Below are positions 16,783 through 25,843 of a stretch of DNA of 64,000 nucleotides, piece by piece. The translations under genes and the position numbers were made by a program. The stretch covers positions 62,001-126,000 of the forward strand of contig NZ_JAKVIJ010000003.1 in NCBI RefSeq assembly GCF_022760965.1. The letters run 5' to 3'. Numbering within the stretch: the stretch's first letter is position 1; the number at the start of each line of letters is the position of its first letter. The notes under the pieces were generated by a model, which worked only from the letters and a program-made list of their open reading frames with translations, did not search any database and was not told where the DNA came from. The stretch is from Simplicispira sedimenti. Lineage in GTDB: Bacteria; Pseudomonadota; Gammaproteobacteria; Burkholderiales; Burkholderiaceae_C.

Positions 16783-17715
16783 CTACCCGTCTGCGTTGAT
16801 GCGCTGGATCAGTGTTTGCAGCACGGCGTCGGCCTGGTCGTTGGCAATCTGGCAGGTGCCTGCGGCCGCATGGCCGCCACCGCCAAATTCCAGCATCAGG
16901 TTGCCCACATGGGTTTTGCTGCCGCGGTCCAGAATGGACTTGCCGGTGGCGAACACGGTGTTCTGCTTTTGCACGCCCCACATGACGTGGATGGAGATGT
17001 TGGCCGTGGGGAACAGCGCATAAATCATGAAGCGGTTGACGGCCCAGATGGTCTCTTCCTGCCGCAGGTCCAGCACCACCAGGTTGCCCACCTGGCGGGC
17101 GCAGCGCTGGATTTGCTCCTTGGCGCGCGCGGCGTGATCCATGTAGAGCTGCACGCGTTCCTGCACATCGGGCAGGGCCAGGATCTGCTCGATGGTGTGG
17201 TCGCGGCAGTAGTTGATGAGGTCCATCATCAGGGCGTAGTTGCTGATGCGGAATTCGCGGAAACGCCCCAGGCCGGTGCGTGAATCCATGAGGTAGTTGA
17301 GCAGCACCCAGCCCTGGGGGTCGAGGATGTCTTCGCGCGAATACTGGGCCGAGTCGGCCTGGTCCACGGCGGCCATCATTTCGTCGGTCACCCGGGGGAA
17401 GCGGGCCTTGCCGCCATAGTGGTTGTACACCACGCGCGCTGCCGACGGGGCGTGCGCCTCGATGATGTGGTTGGGCCGGTCGCCCTGGTTGCGCACGGTC
17501 TCGGATTCGTGGTGGTCGAACACCAGGTGCGCGCCCGGCACATAGGGCAGGTTGGTGGTGATGTCGCGCGCGGTGATGGCGATCTTGCCGTCCTGCATGT
17601 CCTTGGGGTGAACGAACAGGATGTCGTCGATCAGGTCCAGCTCCTTGAGCAGCACGGCGCACACCAGGCCGTCAAAGTCGCTGCGGGTTACCAAACGGTA
17701 TTTCTGGTCGCTCAC
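16783..17715 (-). CDS. DHH family phosphoesterase, exopolyphosphatase-related
   Basis: A 310-residue cytosolic phosphoesterase. SDFDG at 12-16 and DHH at 67-69 are the metal-binding motifs, and FGGGGHAAAG near residues 277-286 is the DHHA1 substrate loop. I start at GTG 17715 because GAGGAG stands six bases upstream; an ATG 39 bases earlier adds only a non-conserved leader. Family members cleave short nucleotides (oligoRNase-like, pAp) or polyphosphate; which applies here cannot be told. The gene ends just before a family-2 element. Confidence 0.88.
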   Translation of the reverse strand: MSDQKYRLVTRSDFDGLVCAVLLKELDLIDDILFVHPKDMQDGKIAITARDITTNLPYVPGAHLVFDHHESETVRNQGDRPNHIIEAHAPSAARVVYNHYGGKARFPRVTDEMMAAVDQADSAQYSREDILDPQGWVLLNYLMDSRTGLGRFREFRISNYALMMDLINYCRDHTIEQILALPDVQERVQLYMDHAARAKEQIQRCARQVGNLVVLDLRQEETIWAVNRFMIYALFPTANISIHVMWGVQKQNTVFATGKSILDRGSKTHVGNLMLEFGGGGHAAAGTCQIANDQADAVLQTLIQRINADG

Positions 17716-17778
17716 GGTGGTCTCCTCGGGCTGCAGTACGGGGGGTGGCAGCATGGTAGCAATGTTCTGGCGCCGCCT

Positions 17779-19050
17779 TCAGTCTGGCTGGAACCACTGC
17801 AGCAGTTGCTGCGCCACGCCCGCATCGCTGAGCAGGTCCAGGTGCCCCGTGCCAAAGGTCAGGTACTGGTGCGGCTTGGCAAAGGCCAGGCAGCGCGCCG
17901 GGTCGTCGTGCAGGCCCAGGGCACTGCGCAGGGGCACCAGGCCGTCGCCCACCAGGCGTTCTGCCAGGGGGCTGCGGCGCGCAGCCAGCGTGGCGGCCAC
18001 GGTGTAGCAGTCCACCCCTGCGGGCAGGGGCAAGGGGGTGCGGGTGTCGGGGCTGCGGCGAAAGCGATCGCGGCCCTGCCAGTCGGCGTCCAGCACATGG
18101 CCGTAGCGCAGGTCGGTGATGCCCGCGCTGCGCAGCTGGCCCAGGCGCGCGAAGGGTCGGCTGTAGGGGGTGCTGTCCAGCAGCACATCCACCCAGTGGC
18201 CGGCGCGCTCCAGCGGTGCGCCATGGTGCGGGGTGCCCAAAAACACCACATGCCGCAGGGCAGCGGGCCAGCGCTGGCCTGCCGTGGCGGCGCTGTGGCA
18301 GGCGGAGCGCACCACCAGCCCGCCCATGCTGTGGGCCAGTACGCTCAGCTCCTGCACCGGCACGGGCCAGTCTTGCAGCAGGGCTTCCAGGCGCTCTGCC
18401 AGGGCCTGCCCGTTGGTGGAGGTGTGTTGGCCGGTGTTGTAGCGCAGGTACACGGGGGTGTAGCCCAGCGCCTGGGCCAAGTGTGCGCCGTGGTCGTGGC
18501 CTGCGCGCTGCCATTGCAGGTCGTTCATGCACAGGCCGTGCACCAGCAGCAGCACCTTGCCGGTGGCCTTGCCACTGGCGCGCAGTGCGGCCAGGTCCAG
18601 TGCGTGGCCGTGCTGGCGCAGTTCCATGGGCAGGGCCAGGGGGTTGGCATCGGCGGCCAGGCGGTCGCCCATCACGCCGTTCAGTGCGGACAGCAGTGCC
18701 TCGCGTTCGGGCGAGGGCGCCGTTTGCGCACCCATGCCTGCGCGCTCCAGCGTGGGCTCCAGCCGCCGCAGTGCGGCCTGCACACCCACGTCCACCCAAT
18801 GCGTCACCCCGTGGATGCTTTGGTACACCAGGCCGGTGATGCCGCGTGTGCGCCCCGGCGTGGCCGCGCCGGGCAGGCCCAGGGTGTCCAGCACCGAGCG
18901 GTGCACGCCCTCGGCAATGCGCGCCACGCCTGCCGTGGCCTGGGTGGCCAGGCGCGCCGCGCCGCGCAGGTCGGCGGGGCGCAGCGATTGCAAGGCTGCG
19001 CGCGCGGCCTGGGATTTTTTGCCCGGTTGGGGCGGTGTGGAAGGGGACAT
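17779..19050 (-). CDS. Alpha/beta hydrolase, lipase-like
   Basis: A 423-residue hydrolase with a long helical N-terminal region (about 1-160) before the catalytic core. HGLCMND at 171-177 forms the oxyanion-hole loop and AHSMGG at 239-244 the nucleophile elbow (Ser241); a C-terminal GTGHLDLL supplies the likely histidine. The elbow and HG loop resemble PGAP1/triacylglycerol-lipase-like enzymes. ATG 19050 follows a GGAG at suitable distance. No signal peptide is seen, so it is likely cytosolic or peripheral. The substrate, a lipid ester or PHA-like polymer, is inference. Confidence 0.82.
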   Translation of the reverse strand: MSPSTPPQPGKKSQAARAALQSLRPADLRGAARLATQATAGVARIAEGVHRSVLDTLGLPGAATPGRTRGITGLVYQSIHGVTHWVDVGVQAALRRLEPTLERAGMGAQTAPSPEREALLSALNGVMGDRLAADANPLALPMELRQHGHALDLAALRASGKATGKVLLLVHGLCMNDLQWQRAGHDHGAHLAQALGYTPVYLRYNTGQHTSTNGQALAERLEALLQDWPVPVQELSVLAHSMGGLVVRSACHSAATAGQRWPAALRHVVFLGTPHHGAPLERAGHWVDVLLDSTPYSRPFARLGQLRSAGITDLRYGHVLDADWQGRDRFRRSPDTRTPLPLPAGVDCYTVAATLAARRSPLAERLVGDGLVPLRSALGLHDDPARCLAFAKPHQYLTFGTGHLDLLSDAGVAQQLLQWFQPD

Positions 19051-19096
19051 GCGCGCTCCGAACAAAAGGCCAGGGCGCGACCTGGAGCACGGGCTG

Positions 19097-19993
19097 TCAG
19101 AAGCGTTCGTGCGGGCCCAGGTAGCGCCACTGCCCCACGGGCAGGTTGCCCAGTGTGACACGGCCGATGCGGATGCGTTTGAGGCCCACCACCTTCAGGC
19201 CCACCAGTTCGCACATGCGGCGGATCTGGCGCTTCTTGCCCTCCTGCAGCACAAAGCGCAGTTGCTCGGGGTTCTGCCATTCCACCTTGGCGGGCTTGAG
19301 CGGCTGGCCGTCCAGGCTCAGGCCGTGGCGCAGGCGTTCGAGTTGCTCGCGCGGGAACACCGCCTGCACGTTGGTGCTGACGGGGTCGCGCTCGTCGATC
19401 TCCTGCAGCGGCTCGGCGCGCGCGCCCGGCGGCAGGGCGCGCAGCGGGCCCGGCCCCTGGTACACCACGCGCACGAGGTATTCCTTGTCCATGGTGGAGT
19501 CTTCGCCAATGATCTGCCGCGCCACGCGCCCGTCCTGCGTGAGCACGAGCAGGCCCACCGAGTCGATGTCCAGCCGCCCGGCCGGCGCCAGGCCGCGCAG
19601 GTGCGGCGGCGAGAAACGCAGGCCGCTGGGGTCGTCACGCCAGTGCGTGCGCGGGTTGATGAGCGTTACGGCAGGCTCATGCCCGTCCTCGGCCTGGCCC
19701 GAGACGTAGCCGATGGGCTTGTTCAGCAGGATGGTGACGCGGCTGTCCTGCTGGCGCTGCGCGGCCTGCTGCACGGTGACGCGGTCCTGCGGCTGCACCC
19801 GGGTGCCCATTTCGGCCACCTTGCCATTGACCTGTACCCAGCCGCGTGCAATCCAGTCGTCGGCTTCGCGGCGCGAGCACAGGCCCAGCTCCGCCAGGCG
19901 CTTGTTCAGCCGCGTACCTTGGGCGGCGGGTTCGGCGCCGCCGGGCGCTGGGGAGGGCTGCAGGGGGCGCGGGGCGGGCTTCTTGGCTTGCAT
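19097..19993 (-). CDS. 23S rRNA pseudouridine synthase, RluF/RsuA family
   Basis: A 298-residue RNA-modifying enzyme with an N-terminal S4 RNA-binding domain (about 27-72; RLNKRLAELGLCSRREADDW) and a pseudouridine synthase core. The catalytic aspartate is Asp142 in GRLDIDSVGLLVLT, and QEGKKRQIRRMCELVGL is the conserved C-terminal motif. The architecture fits RluF or a related single-site rRNA enzyme; the modified position is not deducible. ATG 19993 is preferred to one 27 bases upstream. It ends 46 bases before the hydrolase gene. Confidence 0.9.
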   Translation of the reverse strand: MQAKKPAPRPLQPSPAPGGAEPAAQGTRLNKRLAELGLCSRREADDWIARGWVQVNGKVAEMGTRVQPQDRVTVQQAAQRQQDSRVTILLNKPIGYVSGQAEDGHEPAVTLINPRTHWRDDPSGLRFSPPHLRGLAPAGRLDIDSVGLLVLTQDGRVARQIIGEDSTMDKEYLVRVVYQGPGPLRALPPGARAEPLQEIDERDPVSTNVQAVFPREQLERLRHGLSLDGQPLKPAKVEWQNPEQLRFVLQEGKKRQIRRMCELVGLKVVGLKRIRIGRVTLGNLPVGQWRYLGPHERF

Positions 19994-20144
19994 GGGCCGG
20001 ATTGTCTCATTCGGGCCCATGCACAGCGCACATGCTTACATGGAAAACCCACATGATCTCCCGTACACAGCGTAACGTATTGTCAATACACTCGGGGGCC
20101 GCATCCCACATGGGTTTGCTGCCATTGGCACCGGAGGTTTTGTT

Positions 20145-21845
20145 ATGTCCCTAGCCCAGACGCTCACTTCGCTCTCCATCGCAGCACGGCTGCGCCTGGG
20201 GTTTGGCTGCCTGCTGGTGCTGATGATGGGCATTGCCGCCGGAGGGCTGTGGTCGCTGCACACGGTCAACCAGCAGATGCGCGCCATCACCGGCCCCGGT
20301 GCGGCCAAGGCCAAGCGGGTCAACACCATGCTGGAGACGGTGGGTGCCCTGGGCATCCAGAGCCGCTCGGCCGCCATGTTGAACGAAATCGACGGCCAGC
20401 AGGCCCAGGCGCAGATTGCAGCGGCGCGCAAATCGCTGCAGGACTACCAGCAGCATCAGGCGGCGCTGGCCAAGCTCTTTGCCTCGGCAGACACGACGCC
20501 GGAGCAGCAACAGCTGCTGAGCGACATCGAGGCCCTGGCCCAGAAAGCCCGCCCCGAAATGGAAACTGCCCTCAAGGCCATCGAAGACGGCGACACCGTG
20601 AGCGCCACGCTCACGCTGATGACCCGCGCCGCGCCCGCCGAGAGCGCCTGGCGCGCCAAGCTGGCGGAGCTGATCGAGCGGCAGAACCAGCTCAATGCGG
20701 CATCGGCCGAGCAGGCCGAGCGACTGCAGGGCCAGGCGCGCGGTCTGGGTGCGGGGCTGGTGGCGGTGGCTGCGTTGCTGGGATGGTGGATTGCGCGGCG
20801 CATCACGGCCAGTATCACGTTGCCGATTGGCCGCGCGGTCGTGGTGGCAGAGCGCATTGCGCGCGGCGATTTGACCTCGGCCATTGAAGTGCGCATCCAC
20901 GACGAAACCGGCCGCCTGCTCGACGCCATTGCCGCCATGCAGGAGCGCCTGCGCGCCCTGGTGGCCGAGATCAGCCAGGCGGCCGATTCCATCCTCACGG
21001 CCAGCTCGGAGGTCGCGTCGGGCAACCTCGATCTGAGTCAGCGCACCGAACTGACCTCGCACAACCTTCAGGCCAGTGCCGCGGCGCTGGCCGATCTGAC
21101 CGGCACCGTGTCGCAGAGCGCGGATTCCGCACACCAGGCCAACCACCTGACCTCCAGCGCCTCGCAGACGGCAACGCGCGGTGGGCAGGCGGTGACGCAG
21201 GTGGTGCAGACCATGGAGTCAATCAGCGCCAGCTCGCGCAAGATCGCCGACATCACCGGGGTGATCGACGGCATTGCCTTCCAGACCAACATCCTGGCGC
21301 TCAACGCTGCTGTGGAAGCGGCCCGCGCAGGCGAGCAGGGGCGCGGCTTTGCGGTGGTGGCGGGCGAGGTGCGCAACCTGGCGGGACGCGCGGCCACGGC
21401 GGCGCGCGAGATCAAGGCCCTGATCGGCGCCAGCGTGCAGCAGGTCGAGCAAGGAGGCGAGCAGGTGCACCGTGCGGGCAGCACCATGGATGAACTGGTG
21501 GGCGCCGTGCGCAAGGTCTCGGACATCATGGCCGAGATCACCCAGTCCGCGCAGGAGCAAAGCCAGCGCATCGGGCAGGTGAGCCAGTCGGTGGGCGAAT
21601 TGGAGGTGATGACCCAGCAGAACGCGGCCTTGGTGGAGCAGGGCGCGGCGGCGGCCGACAGCCTCAAGGAGCAGGCAGGGCGCCTGACCCAGGTGGTGAG
21701 CGCTTTCCGGCTGGAGCGCAGCGCGCGCGATGACCGCGACTGGTCCGGTCCCAGCCAGGGCACCGCAGCGGCTGCGTCCACGCCGCCCCCCCAGGCTTTG
21801 GATGGCGGCGCCAGCGCGCGGCGCTACCACGCCCCGGGCCAATGA
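20145..21845 (+). CDS. Methyl-accepting chemotaxis protein
   Basis: A 566-residue chemoreceptor with transmembrane helices at about 18-37 and 201-217, a four-helix-type periplasmic sensor between them, HAMP at about 218-272, and a signalling domain carrying DGIAFQTNILALNAAVEAAR. CGGAGG precedes ATG 20145. The signalling domain is close to that of the MCP at 10458-12065, while the sensor domain differs, so the two detect different stimuli. No CheR-tether pentapeptide ends the protein. Confidence 0.95.
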   Translation: MSLAQTLTSLSIAARLRLGFGCLLVLMMGIAAGGLWSLHTVNQQMRAITGPGAAKAKRVNTMLETVGALGIQSRSAAMLNEIDGQQAQAQIAAARKSLQDYQQHQAALAKLFASADTTPEQQQLLSDIEALAQKARPEMETALKAIEDGDTVSATLTLMTRAAPAESAWRAKLAELIERQNQLNAASAEQAERLQGQARGLGAGLVAVAALLGWWIARRITASITLPIGRAVVVAERIARGDLTSAIEVRIHDETGRLLDAIAAMQERLRALVAEISQAADSILTASSEVASGNLDLSQRTELTSHNLQASAAALADLTGTVSQSADSAHQANHLTSSASQTATRGGQAVTQVVQTMESISASSRKIADITGVIDGIAFQTNILALNAAVEAARAGEQGRGFAVVAGEVRNLAGRAATAAREIKALIGASVQQVEQGGEQVHRAGSTMDELVGAVRKVSDIMAEITQSAQEQSQRIGQVSQSVGELEVMTQQNAALVEQGAAAADSLKEQAGRLTQVVSAFRLERSARDDRDWSGPSQGTAAAASTPPPQALDGGASARRYHAPGQ

Positions 21846-21864
21846 TTCCGCGCCGGGGTTGCTT

Positions 21865-24204
21865 TCAGGCCTGGCGCGCCTGCCAGGCCAGGTAATCGTC
21901 CAGCGGCAGGGGGCGGCTGATGTGGTAGCCCTGTGCCTCGTCGCACTTCAGCCTGCGCAGGTGCTCCAGGATGTCGGCGCTTTCCACGCCTTCGGCCACC
22001 ACGCTCAGCCCCAGGTTGTGCGCCAGGTCGATGGTGGAGCGCACGATCATGGCGTCACCCTCGGCGCTTTGCATGCCCATGACGAAGGACTTGTCGATCT
22101 TGAGCTCCTGTACCGGCAGGCGGCGCAGGTAGGCGAGTGACGAATAGCCGGTGCCGAAGTCGTCGATGGAGAGCCGGAACCCCTGCTGCGCCAGGCGGTT
22201 GAGCATGGCCTCGGCGCGCTGGGGGTCGTCCATGATGGCGCTTTCGGTGATCTCCAGGCAAAAGGCCGTGGCCGCCACGCCGTGGCGTTGCAGGATGTCG
22301 TCCAGGCGATGGCTCAGATCGGGATCCAGCAGGTCGCGCGTGGACAGGTTGACCGACACGCGCACGCCCAGCGCACGCGCCTGGGGCTGCGCCTGCCAGC
22401 GTGCGGCGGCTTCGAAGACCCACAGTGTGAGCTGGCGCACAAAGCCCGTCTGCTCGGCGAAGGGGATGAACTGCATGGGCGGTACCAGACCGCGCTGTGG
22501 GTGCTGCCAGCGTACCAGGGCTTCGGCGGCCAGGGTGTGGTGGCCCTGCAGCGCCACCTTGGGTTGCAGGAACAGGCGCAGTTCGTCCTGCTCCACGGCG
22601 CGGCGCAGGTCGCCCAGCAAGGTGAGCGTCTGCGCGCTGGAGGAATCCAGCGCAGGGTCGTACAGCTGCACCACACTGAGCGTGCGCTTGGCGGCGTACA
22701 TGGCGATTTCGGCGCGGTTGAGCAGTCCGTCGGCGTCGGCGGCGTGGCCGGGCCAGCAGGCAATGCCCAGGGCGGCGCTTAGATCCACGGTCTGTTCGTT
22801 CAGCTCCAGAGGCGCCTCAAAGGCCTGCACGATGGTCTGCGCAGCCTTCAGGGCGCGGGTGGGGTCGGCACCGTGCAGCAGCAGCGCAAATTCGTTGCCG
22901 CCCACACGTGCCACCAGATCGGGGGCCTGGGATGCGTGGGGCCGCAGGCGCTGGGCCACGGCCTGCAGCAGGCGGTCGCCAAAGGCGTAGCCCAGCACGT
23001 CGTTGACATGCTTGAAACGGTCCAGATCCAGCAGCAGAACTGCCAGGGGTGTGCTCCCCAAGGGGGGCTGTACCGCAATGGCCTGCATCACGGCCTGGCG
23101 AAAGCGCTCGCGGTTGGGCAGGCCGGTGAGGCGGTCGCGGTAGGCCAGGTCACGCACCTCGGCCTGCTGGCGGGCGATTTCCAGGCGCATGCCGTCAAAA
23201 GAGCGCGCCAGGTCGCCGATCTCGTCGCTGCGCCCGGTGTGGCGCAGGGGTTCGCTGTAGTCGCCTCCCGCAAGGCGCCGGGTGGCCGTGAGCAGCGAGC
23301 GCAGCGGGGTGGTCAGCCGCTGCGCCATGGCGCCGTTGCCCAGCGCAAACAGCAGCACACCGGCTGCGGTGATGACGGCCAGCAGCAGTTGCAACTGGCG
23401 CAGCGGCCCCACCACGGTGTCCACCGACCGCAACAGCAGGGTGTGCACCTCGCCGCCCACGGCCGGCAGGGCGCGGGCCCGCACCAGCAGGGTGTGCGTA
23501 CCGGCCTGCAGCTCCAGCGGCAGCGCACCGGGCTGCAGCAGCCGTGCCCGCACCGGCGCAGGCACGGTGGCCACCGGCAGCGTGGTGCTCGCACCCGCCT
23601 GCACGCGCACGGCCACGTCCACCCCGAGCAGTTGGCGCATTTCATCGGCCAGCGGCTGGCCCACCGGGAAGCCCATGAGCACCCAGCCAATCACCAACGG
23701 TGCGCGCAAGGGCACCATGACAAATTGGTAGGGCCGCCCCGCAATCACGGCCACCTGGCTGCCCTGGGGTTGCGCGGCCAGGGCCTGCACCACCAGGGGC
23801 AGCTCGGCGGGCATCTGCGGCAGCTCGCTCGCCAGGCTGGCCGCGCGCAGCGCCAGGCGGGTGTCGAGCAGGGCTGTGGCCGCCGCACCGATGCGTGCGC
23901 CGTGGTTCTCCAGCGCGGACTGGATCGTGGGCTGGTCGTCCGAGCTGACGGCGGCGCGAAACCCATAGTCGGCCGCCAGCAGGGCCGAGCCCTGGCGCAG
24001 GCGCTCGGCGTTTTGCTCCAGCAGGCGCAGCCACACGCGTTCGTCGTTGTCGAGCTCTCGCGCCAGTTGCAGGCGCGCGTTGCGGTCGATGCCGACATGC
24101 ACCACGGCAAAACCTGCGGCCTGCACGATGAGCAGCAGCAGGATAGACACCCCGACCAGCTTGAGGATCAGGCTGTGGCGCACGCGGGTGGGTGTTGGGC
24201 TCAT
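21865..24204 (-). CDS. Membrane GGDEF/EAL protein (degenerate GGNEF, intact EAL)
   Basis: A 779-residue inner-membrane protein: helix at about 12-33, periplasmic sensor to about 265, second helix at 268-290, HAMP to about 345, GGDEF at about 350-510 and EAL at about 530-775. The cyclase signature is GGNEF (435-439) and the RxxD inhibitory site is missing, so cyclase activity is doubtful. The EAL domain keeps EALVRW (561-566), CLEITES, DDFGTGYSS, LKIDKSF and VAEGVES, so it is probably an active c-di-GMP phosphodiesterase. It overlaps the cupredoxin-like gene by four bases (ATGA). Confidence 0.93.
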   Translation of the reverse strand: MSPTPTRVRHSLILKLVGVSILLLLIVQAAGFAVVHVGIDRNARLQLARELDNDERVWLRLLEQNAERLRQGSALLAADYGFRAAVSSDDQPTIQSALENHGARIGAAATALLDTRLALRAASLASELPQMPAELPLVVQALAAQPQGSQVAVIAGRPYQFVMVPLRAPLVIGWVLMGFPVGQPLADEMRQLLGVDVAVRVQAGASTTLPVATVPAPVRARLLQPGALPLELQAGTHTLLVRARALPAVGGEVHTLLLRSVDTVVGPLRQLQLLLAVITAAGVLLFALGNGAMAQRLTTPLRSLLTATRRLAGGDYSEPLRHTGRSDEIGDLARSFDGMRLEIARQQAEVRDLAYRDRLTGLPNRERFRQAVMQAIAVQPPLGSTPLAVLLLDLDRFKHVNDVLGYAFGDRLLQAVAQRLRPHASQAPDLVARVGGNEFALLLHGADPTRALKAAQTIVQAFEAPLELNEQTVDLSAALGIACWPGHAADADGLLNRAEIAMYAAKRTLSVVQLYDPALDSSSAQTLTLLGDLRRAVEQDELRLFLQPKVALQGHHTLAAEALVRWQHPQRGLVPPMQFIPFAEQTGFVRQLTLWVFEAAARWQAQPQARALGVRVSVNLSTRDLLDPDLSHRLDDILQRHGVAATAFCLEITESAIMDDPQRAEAMLNRLAQQGFRLSIDDFGTGYSSLAYLRRLPVQELKIDKSFVMGMQSAEGDAMIVRSTIDLAHNLGLSVVAEGVESADILEHLRRLKCDEAQGYHISRPLPLDDYLAWQARQA

Positions 24205-24818
24205 GGCTGCAGACCGCCCAGGCGCACGGTGGCGGTGCTGTAGCCTTCGGTGAGTGCAATGGCCTGCTGGGGTGGCGTCACATCCACCGGCAGGCGCGCG
24301 TGCCAGGCGCGCAACTGGTGCGCGCCCGCAGGCATCCCCTCCAGGAGCGCCTGCCCCTGGGCATCGGTCTGGGCGAAATAGGGGGTGTCGAGCACCACCA
24401 CCCAGCCCACCATCTGGTCATGGATGTTGCAACCCAGCACGGCCACGCCTGGCTGGTCAAACAGCACGGGGGCAGCGGGGGTGCCTGCGTAGAGCTTGAT
24501 TTCGAACTTCTTGGTGGGCGAGAACGAGTACACATGGTGGCGCACGCTGTCGCGGTTGGGAAAGCGCACCAGCGTGCCTACGGTGACCACGCGCACTGCA
24601 GGCACAAACTGCTTGTTCTCCTGTGAGATTTCCTGCTCGGGCAGGGGGCGCACCGCGCGGCGCGCGGCATCGGACACGAGCGAGACGACGGCGCCCTCCA
24701 GGGGCTTGCCCGCGCTGTCCAGCACCTGTACGCGCAGGCTGCCTGCGCTGGCTGCGCCCGTCAGCCACAGCAGGGCGCACAGGGCTGCGGCCTTGCGGGG
24801 AGCGGGCAGCGGCATCAT
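24201..24818 (-). CDS. Exported cupredoxin-like protein ('methylamine utilization protein' family)
   Basis: A 205-residue periplasmic protein with a signal peptide (about 1-25, ALLWLTGAASA). The core has cupredoxin-like copper-site residues: FPNRDSVRHHVYSF near 85-98 and a C-terminal GCNIHDQMVGWV that supplies Cys-x2-His-x2-Met spacing. It is often annotated as a methylamine utilization (MauL-like) protein, but no mau genes are here. Both start and stop overlap its neighbours by four bases, which points to translational coupling with the DUF4394 lipoprotein and the GGDEF/EAL sensor. A copper or redox sensing role is inference. Confidence 0.82.
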   Translation of the reverse strand: MMPLPAPRKAAALCALLWLTGAASAGSLRVQVLDSAGKPLEGAVVSLVSDAARRAVRPLPEQEISQENKQFVPAVRVVTVGTLVRFPNRDSVRHHVYSFSPTKKFEIKLYAGTPAAPVLFDQPGVAVLGCNIHDQMVGWVVVLDTPYFAQTDAQGQALLEGMPAGAHQLRAWHARLPVDVTPPQQAIALTEGYSTATVRLGGLQP

Positions 24819-25708
24819 GGAACGATGGCCAGGCCGCGCAGCGGGGCGCCGTCGCCCACCACGCCCAGCGCTCGGGCGCGGCCGGTGTCCAGGTCCACAC
24901 GGTACAGCACGGTGGGCGCATGCGCACCGGTGCGCGCGGCCAGCAGTGCGGTGTTGTTGACGTCGGCAATGTCGAACGATGCGTCTTCCAGCGGTCCCAG
25001 CCCCAGGGAGCCCACCGTGCGCAGCTGCCCGGTGTTGGGTGAGACCATGGGTTGGGTGCCTTCACGCGAACCCTGCAGCACCAGCGTGCCCAGGGCAGCG
25101 TCGATGGCGTAGTTGGTGGTGAGTTTGTCGTCACGCTGGTTGTAGGTGTAGCCCGCTGCCACGATGTGCGGCGTGCGGCCCGCGTGCATGTCGCCCCAGG
25201 CGTAGCGCAGCGCGGGGTCGGGCTGCACGCCAGGCTGGGTGGCGTCGCCATCGACCTGTTGGCCGGTGTCGGGGTGCAGGCGCAGGTTGTGCCCTTGGTC
25301 CGAAACGACGCGAATGCGGTCGGCCGCAGGGTTGAAGTCGAACCCCCAGGCCTGCCCGCGCAGGCGGGGCGACGCATCGGGGGCACCCACTGCGTTGGCG
25401 GCGCCCGTGGCAGCGTCCAGCGTGTACAGGCGCCCGCTCTGTGCCAGGGCAAACAGCACACCCCGCGCGACGCGGTAGTCCAGCCCCACGAGCTGGTCGC
25501 CGGGCGCCAGGCCGTTGATGCTGCGGCGCTCCAGGATGTGCTGCGGCGCACCGGCGCGAAAGCGCAGCAGTTCGTGGTGGGCGCTCAGGCCCAGAAGCTC
25601 CTCGCCTGGCGCTGGGGCGGGCGGTGCCACGCTGGTGCAGGCGCCCAAGCCCAGCAGCAGGCAGAGTGCGGGCGCGGTGCGCAGGGTGCTTGACAAGCCC
25701 AGGTCCAT
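24815..25708 (-). CDS. DUF4394 domain lipoprotein
   Basis: A 297-residue predicted lipoprotein of the DUF4394 family. The N-terminus is a lipoprotein signal with the lipobox LGAC. The rest is beta-propeller-like with repeats such as GLDYRVARGVLFALAQSGR and RLYTLDAATG, and the family motif WGFDFNPAADRIRVVSDQG. ATG 25708 follows AGGAG by about seven bases. It is the first gene of a three-gene coupled operon ending in a membrane GGDEF/EAL protein. Function of DUF4394 is unknown. Confidence 0.88.
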   Translation of the reverse strand: MDLGLSSTLRTAPALCLLLGLGACTSVAPPAPAPGEELLGLSAHHELLRFRAGAPQHILERRSINGLAPGDQLVGLDYRVARGVLFALAQSGRLYTLDAATGAANAVGAPDASPRLRGQAWGFDFNPAADRIRVVSDQGHNLRLHPDTGQQVDGDATQPGVQPDPALRYAWGDMHAGRTPHIVAAGYTYNQRDDKLTTNYAIDAALGTLVLQGSREGTQPMVSPNTGQLRTVGSLGLGPLEDASFDIADVNNTALLAARTGAHAPTVLYRVDLDTGRARALGVVGDGAPLRGLAIVP

Positions 25709-25773
25709 GGGGGTGCTCCTTTGTGAAACTTGGCGCCCATTGTGCATGCCGGCGGCCGCCCGTGAAGGATCTC

Positions 25774-25843
25774 TATTGCTATGAAAATAAAAGCTACTGG
25801 CGCTTGATGGACGGACGTTGGAGGCCATTTTTTCTCAAATCAT
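25774..25843 (+). repeat. Family-1 dispersed repeat, copy B
   Basis: Core AAGCTACTGGCGCTTGATGG ... TTGGAGGCCATTTTTTCTC, lying between the DUF4394 start and the Crp/Fnr stop codon, which it touches at 25843. Confidence 0.8.

Noticed and set aside
24201..24818. A methylamine utilization locus
   Set aside because: The single protein carries that family name, but no other mau gene is present; a cupredoxin-like sensor or carrier is a safer description.
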